This document shows, in pieces, positions 18,102 to 26,195 of a stretch of DNA of 64,000 bases. The stretch is from DASUPK01 sp963774305 (GTDB lineage: Bacteria; Actinomycetota; Thermoleophilia; Solirubrobacterales; 70-9), in assembly GCA_963774305.1 (NCBI GenBank), contig CAVZEM010000006.1, positions 62,001 to 126,000 of the forward strand. The letters run 5' to 3'. The first letter of the stretch is position 1. Each line of letters starts with the position of its first letter. The notes beneath the pieces are model-generated. The model saw only the letters and a program-made list of their open reading frames with translations. It did not search any database and had not been told where the DNA came from. The translations under genes and the position numbers were made by a program.

Positions 18102-18556
18102 ACGCCCAGCCTCTTGGCGATCAGCTCGAGCGCCTCCTTGTAGCCCTCGGGGCCCTTGCCGTAGATCTGGCCGATGAGGGGCTCGAGCCCCTCGAAGACC
18201 GAGTGGCGGCGCCACTCCTCGCGCTTGGAGATGTCCGAGATGTGCACCTCGACCGTCGGGATGCCCGTCAGATCGAGCGCGTCCCGGATCGCCCACGAGT
18301 AGTGCGTCCAGGCGCCTGCGTTGATGAGCGCTGCGTCCGCCCGCTCCGGAAGGCGGTGCAGGTGCTCGACGAACTCGCCCTCCGAGTTGCTCTGGAAGAA
18401 CGCCGCCTCCAGGTCCAGCTCGCGGGCAAAGCGTTTGATCCTCACCTCGAGCTCGGGAAGCGTGAAGTCGCCGTAGATGTCGTGGTCGCGGCTCCCGAGC
18501 ATGTCGAGGTTGACCCCGTGCATCACCTCGACGCGGTTGCGGGTGACGCTGTTCAT
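18098..18556 (-). CDS. aroQ: Type II 3-dehydroquinate dehydratase
   Basis: 152 residues. It catalyses the third step of the shikimate pathway. The N-terminal active-site motif is HGVNLDMLGSRDHDIYG, a variant of the usual HGPNLNLLGxREPxxYG that keeps the catalytic Tyr and Arg region. INAGAWTHYSWAIRDAL and VEVHISDISKREEWRRHS are the substrate-binding and lid segments. It overlaps aroKB by ATGA and pepP by GTGA, so it is translationally coupled on both sides. Confidence 0.95.
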   Translation of the reverse strand: MNSVTRNRVEVMHGVNLDMLGSRDHDIYGDFTLPELEVRIKRFARELDLEAAFFQSNSEGEFVEHLHRLPERADAALINAGAWTHYSWAIRDALDLTGIPTVEVHISDISKREEWRRHSVFEGLEPLIGQIYGKGPEGYKEALELIAKRLGV

Positions 18557-20133
18557 TTCAGCTCCTCCACCACCGCCCTGACCCTATCCGGGTCGACTTG
18601 CTGTCCCCAGCGTGGCTCTCCGGGCTCCGAGAGCAGCACGAACCCGAGCCCGTCGCGGCTCTGCTTCTTGTCTCGCTGCATCGCCTCGAGGACGCCGTCG
18701 GTGCTGACGGAGGTGTCGAGCGAGATCGGCAGCCCGTGCGAGGCGAGCAGTCCCTCCACCTCGTTGCGGAGCCCGTCCGCGCCTGAGAGGCGCAGCGCCG
18801 CGAGCAGTCCGATCCCGACGGCCTCGCCGTGCCGGTAGCGGGAGTAGCCGGTCTCGGCCTCGATGGCGTGACCGACCGTGTGACCGAGGTTGAGCACCAT
18901 CCGGCGCCCGGAGTCCCTCTCGTCCGAGGCCACGACTTCGATCTTGGTCCTGGCGCAATCGAAGATCACGTCAGTCATCGCGGCCGGGTCCAGATCCTGG
19001 ATGGCCTTGACCCGCGACCAGAGCGGATCGCCGGCGATCAGCCCCGTCTTGACGACCTCGACGAATCCCGCAGCGAGCTCCTCGCGAGGAAGCGTGCTCA
19101 GCGTCGCTGGATCGGCAAGGACGGCGATCGGCATGTGGTACGCGCCGACGTAGTTCTTCGCCTCCGGGAGATCGACGCCGGTCTTGCCACCGTAGGCCGA
19201 GTCGACCTGCGCAACGAGAGTGGTCGGCGCCTGTACGAGAGGCACACCCCGCTGGTAGGTGGCGGCACAGAAGCCGGCGAGGTCCCCGACCACGCCGCCG
19301 CCCAACGCCAGCACGCAGTCGTCGCGTTTCGCTCCTGCGGAGGAGAGCTCGCTGAGAATCCGCTCCGCCTCCGCGATCGTCTTGGAGGTTTCGGCGCCCT
19401 GAACGCCGATGATCGCCTCGGTCTGTGGCAGCAGCGAGCGATGGTGCCGCAAGGCCTCATCGTCGGCCACGCAGAAGGCGCGCGCGGGGAGCGCGTCCGG
19501 CAGCGCCTCGCGCGCATCGTCCAGCAGGCCGACAGCGCCCTCGCCGACCGCGGCCGGGTAGGAACCACTTTCCGATTCGGCCCAGACCATTCGCACGCTG
19601 GGAGCGCCCTGCAGCGCGGCAAGCCAGGGTGCCGCGGGCCCGGCGGCGTCGCGGGCCGCCGAGGGCAGGATCACGCGCGCGAGGGACTCGTACAGGGGCC
19701 GGCGACGCTCGAATCGCTCTGAGAAGTCCTCACGGTTGGCGGCCAGCGGGCGGTCGGATCCCGAAGCTCGCTCCCACGCCACCTCCTCGTCCACGTCACA
19801 CCAGACCGGCATGTGCTCGGACAGCGCGCGGCGCACCACCTCGCTCTCGATCGCGCCACCGCCGAGCGCCACCACGGACGATGGTCCTCCGACCTGGCCG
19901 GCCAACGCGTCCAATACCGAGACCACCAGCCGCTCCTCGCGGCGCCGGAACTCGGCCTCACCCTCGCGCTCGAAAAACGACGCGATCGACTCTCCGAGCT
20001 CGCGCTCGAGCAGCTCGTCGGTGTCGATCACCCCGAGCCCGAGTCGCTCGGCGACGGCCTGGGCCGCCCTCGTCTTGCCCGCCGCCATGAACCCGATGAA
20101 GACGATCCCGTGGTGCGCCGTTACCTCCGCCAT
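18553..20133 (-). CDS. aroKB: Fused shikimate kinase / 3-dehydroquinate synthase
   Basis: 526 residues joining two enzymes. Residues 1 to about 170 are shikimate kinase (AroK) with the P-loop GFMAAGKTRAA, DTDELLE and LGGGAI. Residues from about 180 are dehydroquinate synthase (AroB) with LALGGGVVGDLAGFCAATYQRG, APTTLVAQVDSAYGGKTGVDL and NLGHTVGHAIEAETGYSRYRHGEAV, including the zinc histidines. These two are separate neighbouring genes in most actinobacteria; the fused form is known in several lineages. It follows aroC with a 13-base overlap. Confidence 0.95.
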   Translation of the reverse strand: MAEVTAHHGIVFIGFMAAGKTRAAQAVAERLGLGVIDTDELLERELGESIASFFEREGEAEFRRREERLVVSVLDALAGQVGGPSSVVALGGGAIESEVVRRALSEHMPVWCDVDEEVAWERASGSDRPLAANREDFSERFERRRPLYESLARVILPSAARDAAGPAAPWLAALQGAPSVRMVWAESESGSYPAAVGEGAVGLLDDAREALPDALPARAFCVADDEALRHHRSLLPQTEAIIGVQGAETSKTIAEAERILSELSSAGAKRDDCVLALGGGVVGDLAGFCAATYQRGVPLVQAPTTLVAQVDSAYGGKTGVDLPEAKNYVGAYHMPIAVLADPATLSTLPREELAAGFVEVVKTGLIAGDPLWSRVKAIQDLDPAAMTDVIFDCARTKIEVVASDERDSGRRMVLNLGHTVGHAIEAETGYSRYRHGEAVGIGLLAALRLSGADGLRNEVEGLLASHGLPISLDTSVSTDGVLEAMQRDKKQSRDGLGFVLLSEPGEPRWGQQVDPDRVRAVVEELK

Positions 20134-21284
20134 CCGATGCGCTCCCGGTACGCCGCGATTGACGCGAGCACGTCATCGATGTGATCGCCGCCGAACTTCT
20201 CCCGGTAGGCCCCGGCCAACACGAGGGCGACCATCGCCTCGGCGACGACGGCCGCCGCCGGGACCACGGTGGAGTCGGTTCGCTCCCGCATCGCCTGCGC
20301 GGGCTCCTTCGTCTCGGTGTCGACGGAGCGAAGCGGCTGCGTCATCGTCGAGATCGGCTTGATGGCGGCCTGCACCACGAGCGGCTCGCCGTTGGTCATG
20401 CCGCCCTCCAGGCCGCCGGCCCGGTTCGTCTCGCGGTACCAGCCGCGATCCTCGGAGAAGAAGATCTCGTCATGCGCCTCGGAGCCGGGCCTGCCCGCGA
20501 CGTCCCAGGCCTCGCCCAGGGAGACGCCCTTGACGGACTGGATCGAGCAGACGGCCTGCGCCAGCCGCCCGTCGAGCTTCTCGCCCCAGGAGACGTGCGA
20601 GCCGATGCCGGGCACGAGGCCGAAGGAGCGCACCTCGAACTTGCCACCGAGCGACTCGTTCTCCTTACGCAGGCGGTCGATCTCGGCGACCATCTCCGCG
20701 GACGCCTTGGCGTCGAGGCAGCGGACCGGCGAGTCGTCGACGCCCTCGAAGTCCTGCGGCGACAGCTCCTCCCGCTCTGGTGCATTCACGCCGGCGATCT
20801 GGATCACGTGGCTGAAGACGCTGACTCCGACGGCCGAGAGGAAGCCCTTCGCGATCGTGCCGGCGGCGACGCGCGCGGCGGTCTCGCGCGCGCTGGCCCG
20901 TTCGAGCACGTTGCGGACATCGGTGTGCCCGAACTTCTGTGCGCCCGCCAGGTCGGCGTGGCCCGGTCGCGGCAGGTGCGACTCCTCGACCTCTGCGTCG
21001 ACCGGCCAGGGGTTCATCCGCTCGTCCCAGTTCGGGTAGTCGCGATTGGCGACCAGCACAGCGATCGGGCTGCCGAGCGTCCTCCCGTGGCGCACGCCCG
21101 AGCGGATCTCGACGGCGTCGCTCTCGATCTTCATGCGGCCGCCACGCCCGTGGCCGAGCTGGCGCCGCGCCATGTCGCGGTCGAGCGCCTCGCGATCGAG
21201 CTCGAGCCCGGCCGGCAGGCCCTCGACGATCGCCACCAGGCCAGGCCCGTGGGATTCGCCCGCTGTTGTGAACCTCAAAGTCAC
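20121..21284 (-). CDS. aroC: Chorismate synthase
   Basis: 387 residues. It makes chorismate from EPSP using reduced FMN. Signature segments are FTTAGESHGPGLVAIVEGLPAG, RRQLGHGRGGRMKIESD, RPGHADLAGAQKFGHTDVRNVLERASARETAARVAAG and the C-terminal DSTVVPAAAVVAEAMVALVLA. The GTG at 21284 gives the usual MTLRFTTAGESHG start; the frame is open further upstream but without family support. It is the first gene of the minus-strand aro run, with its promoter likely in the 38-base gap or beyond the prepilin peptidase gene. Confidence 0.96.
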   Translation of the reverse strand: MTLRFTTAGESHGPGLVAIVEGLPAGLELDREALDRDMARRQLGHGRGGRMKIESDAVEIRSGVRHGRTLGSPIAVLVANRDYPNWDERMNPWPVDAEVEESHLPRPGHADLAGAQKFGHTDVRNVLERASARETAARVAAGTIAKGFLSAVGVSVFSHVIQIAGVNAPEREELSPQDFEGVDDSPVRCLDAKASAEMVAEIDRLRKENESLGGKFEVRSFGLVPGIGSHVSWGEKLDGRLAQAVCSIQSVKGVSLGEAWDVAGRPGSEAHDEIFFSEDRGWYRETNRAGGLEGGMTNGEPLVVQAAIKPISTMTQPLRSVDTETKEPAQAMRERTDSTVVPAAAVVAEAMVALVLAGAYREKFGGDHIDDVLASIAAYRERIGWRR

Positions 21285-21322
21285 GCGGGGAGCGTAGATG
21301 GCGGCGCCTCGCGGCCCCGGTC

Positions 21323-21757
21323 TCAGGATTGCGACGCGAGCGCCACCAGGGCCCCGACGGCGAGGAAGGGGGCGAACGGAATGGTGCGGCTTCGAGCCGA
21401 CCAACCGTGTCGAGCGAGCAGCACGAGCCCAGCGATGGAGCCGGCCGCGAACGCGATCACCATCGCCTCAGCAACCGCGCCGCCCAGGTAGAAGCCGAGC
21501 ACCCCCGCGAGCTTCACGTCCCCGAGACCCATCCCGTCGGGCCGGATCAGCGCCGCGGCGAGCAGGAACCCGCCCGCGGCGAGCGCCGCCAGCAGCCGCT
21601 CCGGCGCACCACCCGGCTCCCAGATCAGGCAGACGGGCAGCGCCACCCCCAGACTTGCCGCCAGCGCAGAGTCGGGAACCAGCCGTGTCCGCAGGTCGCT
21701 GACCGCGACCACGCCGAGCAGGGCGACGAGCGAGGCATCCAGCACCACAGCGGCCAT
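21323..21757 (-). CDS. Prepilin peptidase, A24 family (short, no methylase domain)
   Basis: 144 residues, several membrane segments. The two catalytic aspartates are in VSDLRTRLVPDS and GMGLGDVKLAGVLGFYLGG. The N-terminal cytoplasmic methyltransferase domain of long enzymes is absent, as in TadV/CpaA proteins, which process Flp-type pilins. No pilus gene is nearby. It is upstream of aroC on the same strand. Confidence 0.9.
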   Translation of the reverse strand: MAAVVLDASLVALLGVVAVSDLRTRLVPDSALAASLGVALPVCLIWEPGGAPERLLAALAAGGFLLAAALIRPDGMGLGDVKLAGVLGFYLGGAVAEAMVIAFAAGSIAGLVLLARHGWSARSRTIPFAPFLAVGALVALASQS

Positions 21758-21795
21758 ATCGTTGAGAGCCCAGTGACGCTCGACCTCTCCCCCTG

Positions 21796-22335
21796 ATGGC
21801 GGCCCGCCGCCTGCTCATCGTGATGCTCATCCTGCTGGGCCTGTCCACGCTGGCGGCGGCCCTGATTCCCCAACACGGGCTGCGCGACAACACGACGACC
21901 GCGACCACCACGACGCAGCCGGCCCAGACCACCACGGCGCCGGCGCCGCCCGCCGGCCGCCCATTGAGCGTGCGGATCATCGTCGGCGGGAAGAAGGTGC
22001 CGGTGGTGGCCGCGCCGCTCTGCAAGCAGCGCAAGCCCCGGTGTGAGCCGTTCCACGTCGGCGATCAGCTCTCGCTCGAGGTCCTCTCCAAGGCCCAGGC
22101 CGAGCTGGAGATCCCCGCCTTCGGATTGATCGGGGTCGCGAGCGACAACTCGCCGGCGCTCTTCCAGCTGCTGCCGCGGGAGCCGGGGACGATCGGGATC
22201 CTCTTCACCTCGCCTCGGCGGGTGGCCGCGAGGATCGAGGTCCTCTCCGCGAAGGCGGCGGCCAGGTCGATCCAGGAGCCGAGGACGAAGCGGAAACCTA
22301 GGTCTCGAGCTCGCGGGGTATCAGGTCAAGCTTGA
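21796..22335 (+). CDS. Membrane-anchored or secreted hypothetical protein
   Basis: 179 residues. A hydrophobic N-terminus (RLLIVMLILLGLSTLAAALIP) is followed by a Thr-rich linker and a beta-rich domain (RPLSVRIIVGGKKVPVVAAPLCKQRKPRCEPFHVGDQLSLEV, FLIGVASDNSPALF-like text and GTIGILFTSPRRVAARIEVL). The two cysteines could form a disulfide outside the cell. The 3' end overlaps the htrA 3' end by 38 bases on the other strand. No family is recognised. Confidence 0.7.
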   Translation: MAARRLLIVMLILLGLSTLAAALIPQHGLRDNTTTATTTTQPAQTTTAPAPPAGRPLSVRIIVGGKKVPVVAAPLCKQRKPRCEPFHVGDQLSLEVLSKAQAELEIPAFGLIGVASDNSPALFQLLPREPGTIGILFTSPRRVAARIEVLSAKAAARSIQEPRTKRKPRSRARGVSGQA

Positions 22336-23323
22336 GGAGAGCGCCGTCGCGGACGACGTTCACCTCCACGCCCTGACCGATCCGCTCGGCGACCATCAGG
22401 CGCTGCAGGTCGCCGACGTCGCCCATCGGCTCGCCGTCGACCTCCACGATCAGATCTTCGGCGTGCAGGCCGGCCCTGGCCGCCGGGCTGCCGGAGACGA
22501 CCTCGACGACCTCGATCCCCTTCTCACGTCCGAGCTGCGAGGAGATCCGCGGCGGGAGCGGCCGGGAGCCGCCGACGATGCCGATGTAGGCACGCCGCAC
22601 CCGGCCCTCCTTCATCAGCGCCGAGATGATCTTCCTGGTGGCGTCGTTGATCGGCACCGCGAGGCCGAGCCCGATGCCCGCGACGGCGGTGTTGACGCCG
22701 ACCACCCGGCTGAGCCCGTCGGATAGGGCGCCGCCCGAGTTGCCGGGGTTGAGGGCGGCATCGGTCTGGATCACGTTCTCGACCAGGCGCCCGGCCGATC
22801 CGCTGCGGGTCGGAAGGGAGCGGCCGAGGGCGGAGACGACGCCGGCGGTGACCGTGCCGGCGAGGCCCATCGGGCTGCCGATGGCGACCACCAGCTGACC
22901 CACGCGCAGATCGTCGGCGTCGCCCAGTTGCGCCGACGAGAGTTCGCGCGCGTCGGCGCGCACCACCGCGAGGTCCGAGAGTGGATCGGCTCCAATGACC
23001 TCGGCCTGGAGCTCTCGCCCATCCGAGAAGGAGGCGGTCACGCGATGCCCGCCGGCGACGACATGAGCCGAGGTCAGCATGTAGCCGTCCGAGGAGATCG
23101 CGACGCCGGAGCCGGCGCCCTCCGCCCGGCCGCGGCGGGTGCGGCGCGAGACTGCGAGGTGGGCGACCGACCGCGTCAGCCTCTCGGCAACACCCGACAC
23201 CGTCCGCGAGTACGCATCGAACGCATCGGCGTCGGGGAGTCGCTCGGCGGGAGACGAGGGAACGCCGTTGGCGACCCCGTCGATGAGCTTCAGGCCTCCC
23301 GAGATGAGCTTGAACCTCGGCAC
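22298..23323 (-). CDS. HtrA/DegP-type serine protease with PDZ domain
   Basis: 341 residues. Trypsin-like domain with the triad His in LTSAHVVAGGHR, Asp in DPLSDLAVVRAD and Ser in NPGNSGGALSDG, followed by one PDZ domain (GIEVVEVVSGSPAARAGLHAEDLIVEVDGEPM). There is no clear signal peptide or transmembrane segment at the N-terminus, unlike many actinobacterial HtrA proteins, so a cytoplasmic or unusual location is possible. It is downstream of aroE and the cupin remnant. Confidence 0.92.
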   Translation of the reverse strand: MPRFKLISGGLKLIDGVANGVPSSPAERLPDADAFDAYSRTVSGVAERLTRSVAHLAVSRRTRRGRAEGAGSGVAISSDGYMLTSAHVVAGGHRVTASFSDGRELQAEVIGADPLSDLAVVRADARELSSAQLGDADDLRVGQLVVAIGSPMGLAGTVTAGVVSALGRSLPTRSGSAGRLVENVIQTDAALNPGNSGGALSDGLSRVVGVNTAVAGIGLGLAVPINDATRKIISALMKEGRVRRAYIGIVGGSRPLPPRISSQLGREKGIEVVEVVSGSPAARAGLHAEDLIVEVDGEPMGDVGDLQRLMVAERIGQGVEVNVVRDGALLKLDLIPRELET

Positions 23324-23333
23324 TAACGAAAAG

Positions 23334-23531
23334 TTAGCACGGCCGACTCGGCTTCAGGTCCGGGGTGAGCGTGCCCTCGAGCACCTCGAAATGCTCGTCC
23401 TGGGACGGGTGGTAGTGAGGCGGCGGTGGTTTGCCCTCCGGGCCCCACTCTCCCTCCACCTCGAGCAGCTCCGGCGAGCTGCTGCGGATCGTCACCGTCT
23501 CGTGCGGAGTCAGCCTCAGGGTGTCCGCCAT
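23334..23531 (-). pseudogene. Truncated cupin
   Basis: 65 residues. The first half of a cupin is present (EGEWGPEGKPPPPHYHPSQDEHFEVLEGTL, with the His and Glu metal ligands of motif 1). It then ends in TPDLKPSRPC and a stop, so motif 2 is missing. The normal protein would be about twice as long. The ATG overlaps the aroE stop. Either a deletion removed the 3' half up to the htrA promoter region or a frameshift hides a short remainder. Confidence 0.6.
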
Positions 23532-24370
23532 CAGGCCTCCGTTCCTCGCGCGGCCTCGCGCATCACGTCCACTGGCGGCTCCAGACCCGTCCAGATGCGA
23601 AGCGACTCGGCCCCCTGGCGGACGAGGATCTCCAGGCCGTCGACTGCGCTCGCCGAGCGGCTCCGCGCCTCGGCCACCAGCCTGCTCTCGGAGCCGGCGT
23701 AGACGAGGTCGACCAGGACGATCTCGGCGTTGAAGCGCTCGGGGTCGAGAGGGAGATGCTCGAAGGGATCCTCGTCCCGCATGCCGATCGCCGTGCAGTT
23801 GACGATCACCTCATAGGCGCCGGCTCGGGCCTGATCGCCGCTGACCGGCGCGATGCGTCCCTCCGCGGCCGTGTCCCTGCCCGCGAGGGCGAGGTCGCGG
23901 ACCAGCTCGTCGGCTCGGGTACCCGTCCGGTTCCAGACCGAGACCAGGGCACCCTCTCCGGCCAGGGCCCAGACCGCCGCGCGAGCCGATCCACCGGCGC
24001 CCAGCACGAGGACCGTCTTCCCGCCCACCGACCCCGGCAGCGCCGCCAGCAGGCCCGTGGCGTCGGTGTTCTCCGCCCTGATCCGGCCCTCGCCGAAGCT
24101 GAGCGTATTGGCGGCGCCGATCGCCTGGGCGGCCCGGGAGGCCTCGTCCGCCACCGCGAGGGCAGCCTCCTTGTGCGGAATCGTGACGTTCACCCCGGCG
24201 AACCCACGGTCCGGCAGCGCCCGCGTCCGTTCCTCGAACTCGGCGGGTTCGACGTCGATCGCCTCATAGCTCCACTCGCCGCTCAGGCCGAGCGCCTCGA
24301 GCGCTGCCGACTGCATCGCCGGCGAGCGAGAATGGGCGACCGGATGCCCGAGCACGGCGAGCCGGTTCAT
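23531..24370 (-). CDS. aroE: Shikimate dehydrogenase
   Basis: 279 residues. It reduces 3-dehydroshikimate with NADPH. N-terminal substrate domain: LGHPVAHSRSPAMQSAAL and GVNVTIPHKEAAL (catalytic Lys). NADP domain: VLVLGAGGSARAAVWAL and WNRTGTRADEL. C-terminal VDGLEILVRQGAESLRIWTG. It lies seven bases after mltG and its stop overlaps the truncated cupin. It is separated from the other aro genes by about 3 kb. Confidence 0.95.
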   Translation of the reverse strand: MNRLAVLGHPVAHSRSPAMQSAALEALGLSGEWSYEAIDVEPAEFEERTRALPDRGFAGVNVTIPHKEAALAVADEASRAAQAIGAANTLSFGEGRIRAENTDATGLLAALPGSVGGKTVLVLGAGGSARAAVWALAGEGALVSVWNRTGTRADELVRDLALAGRDTAAEGRIAPVSGDQARAGAYEVIVNCTAIGMRDEDPFEHLPLDPERFNAEIVLVDLVYAGSESRLVAEARSRSASAVDGLEILVRQGAESLRIWTGLEPPVDVMREAARGTEA

Positions 24371-24377
24371 GCGCGGC

Positions 24378-25748
24378 TCAACTCCGGCAGTTCGGTGTCG
24401 CGTGACCCGAGTTGTATGCGGCGACCAGCTGATTGAACTCCGACCCGCTGGCGGTGAAGCAATGGTGGCCGCTGTTGTCCCCGTTGAGGACGTAATAGAG
24501 GTAGTTGACCTTGGCGGGTCGCGCGGCCGCCTTGATCGCGTCGAGACCCGGGTTGCCGATCGGGGTCGGGGGCAGGCCCGCGTTGATCCGCGTGTTGAAC
24601 GGCGAGGGAGATTGCAGCTGGGACTCGGTGATGTCCCCGGTGTAGTTGTGGAACTGGAAACGGGTGGTCGCGTCGATCTGGAGAGGCATGCCGCGGTGGA
24701 GGCGGTTGTAGATCACCGCGGCCACCAGCGGCCGCTCCGAGGGGATCTGCACCTCCTTGTCGATCATCGACGCGATGGTCAGCACGTCGTAGACCGTGAG
24801 GTTCTTCGACTTCGCGTAGGACAGGTCGACGCCGGCGATGTTCTGCTGGAAGGCCTGCAGCTGCTCCGAGACGAGCTGGTCGACGCTCGAACCCGGGTCG
24901 AGCTGGTAGGTGGCCGGGAACAGGAAGCCTTCCAGCGACTTGGGGTTCTTCGCCCCGTATTTGTTGGGATTGAATCCCTTGAAGCTCTTGCTCGCGGCCA
25001 GGTAGTCGCCGCTCAGACCGAGGTCCTTGATCGTCGCCGCGATCTGGACGCGGTCCTCGCCCTCGGGGATCGTCACGTTCACCTTGCCGCCCGAGCCCGT
25101 CAGCTTGTCGATGGCCGCGCCGTAGCTCATGTTGTGGGCGAGGACGTAACGGCCCGGCAGGATCTTGTCCGTGTCGCCGGCCAGCTTCAGGCGCCATTCG
25201 AACAGCGTCCCGTTCGAGACCACGTCGTTCTTGGAGAGCAGGTCGGAGACGTCGCTGGCGGTGGCGCCCTCGGGCACGTTGACGATCACCTCGCCGGATC
25301 CGTTGCCGGGATCGAACGGCGGCGGCTGGAAGAACGCGATCAGGAACCAGGCGACCAGCGCACCGACGAGGACCAGGGCGAGCGCCAGGATGCGGCGGCG
25401 GCGGTAGGTCCCCGTTGGACGGGGTGGTCGCGGGTCTCCCCCGTCCCGGCCGAATCTCTCTCTGACGGAGCGCCTCGGAGCCTTCTGGACCGGGGGCGCG
25501 GAAGCGGGGGACTCGGCTGGAGCCGCCGCGGCCTTGCGTGCCTTCGGCGCCTTGGGCGGCTTGGCGGCCTTGGGCTTCTTCCTCGTCTTGCCGCGCCGCT
25601 GCTCGCGCTCGTGGCGCCGGCGCTCACGCTCGAGCGAAGCCGGGTCGTCGCGCCCGAACTCGTCGGTCGGGGGCTTCAGTCCATCGCCGTCGGGCGGGGT
25701 CAGGTTGCCCTCGGTGTCCGCGACCCAGTCTCCGCGCTCCTCAGTCAT
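24378..25748 (-). CDS. mltG: Endolytic murein transglycosylase MltG
   Basis: 456 residues. A long charged cytoplasmic N-terminus (about 120 residues rich in Lys, Arg and Pro) precedes one membrane segment (ILALALVLVGALVAWFLIAFF), then a LysM-like part (INVPEGATASDVSDLL) and the YceG domain with the catalytic Glu in LTIASMIDKEVQIPSERPLVAAVIYNRLHRGMPLQ and TRFQFHNYTG, plus NAGLPPTPIGNPGLDAIKAA. It cuts nascent peptidoglycan strands. It follows ruvX with an 8-base overlap. Confidence 0.94.
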   Translation of the reverse strand: MTEERGDWVADTEGNLTPPDGDGLKPPTDEFGRDDPASLERERRRHEREQRRGKTRKKPKAAKPPKAPKARKAAAAPAESPASAPPVQKAPRRSVRERFGRDGGDPRPPRPTGTYRRRRILALALVLVGALVAWFLIAFFQPPPFDPGNGSGEVIVNVPEGATASDVSDLLSKNDVVSNGTLFEWRLKLAGDTDKILPGRYVLAHNMSYGAAIDKLTGSGGKVNVTIPEGEDRVQIAATIKDLGLSGDYLAASKSFKGFNPNKYGAKNPKSLEGFLFPATYQLDPGSSVDQLVSEQLQAFQQNIAGVDLSYAKSKNLTVYDVLTIASMIDKEVQIPSERPLVAAVIYNRLHRGMPLQIDATTRFQFHNYTGDITESQLQSPSPFNTRINAGLPPTPIGNPGLDAIKAAARPAKVNYLYYVLNGDNSGHHCFTASGSEFNQLVAAYNSGHATPNCRS

Positions 25749-26130
25749 TGCGCTGCCCTCGCATCAGGTAGGACTCGAGCAGGTGAGCCGCCGCCAGCGA
25801 GTCCCGGTTCGCCCTGGCTCCCTCGCGGGCGCTCCGATCCGCCATCCGGGTGGTGAGCCGCTCGTCGTAGGTCTCGACCGGCACGTCGACAAGCTCGGCC
25901 AGCTCAGCGGCGAAGTCGCGACTCAGACGCGCCTGCTCGCCCTCCTCGCCTCCGAGCGTCGTCGGCAGGCCGACGATCACGCGCTCGGCCTCCTCCGCCG
26001 AGACCAGCTCGGCGATGGCGGCGGGATCGGGCGGCTCGACCGCCTCGAGCGGCCGCGCCAGGGTCCCTGTCGGGTCAGAGATCGCACAGCCGCAGCGGGC
26101 CGTACCGTAATCGAGGGCGAGCACCCGCAA
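25741..26130 (-). CDS. ruvX: RuvX/YqgF Holliday-junction resolvase-like protein
   Basis: 129 residues. The RNase H fold is clear: VLALDYGTARCGCAISDPTGTLARPLEAV, VIVGLPTTLGGEEG and VETYDERLTTRMADR, with three acidic residues at the usual places. Proposed roles are resolution of recombination intermediates and rRNA processing. It lies before mltG as in many actinobacteria. alaS is normally its direct upstream neighbour, but a binding-protein gene is interposed here. Confidence 0.93.
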   Translation of the reverse strand: MRVLALDYGTARCGCAISDPTGTLARPLEAVEPPDPAAIAELVSAEEAERVIVGLPTTLGGEEGEQARLSRDFAAELAELVDVPVETYDERLTTRMADRSAREGARANRDSLAAAHLLESYLMRGQRND

Positions 26131-26195
26131 CAGGCTATCCAGGCTAACTATTGACTTGCGGCCGCGGCCCGCTCGGCCCCGGGCAGCCGCTCGGT

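Noticed and set aside
20121..21491. Long plus-strand open frames opposite aroC, aspS, alaS and other GC-rich genes
   Set aside because: They are shadows of real minus-strand genes caused by high GC at third codon positions; their text is Arg/Gly/Pro-rich without domains.
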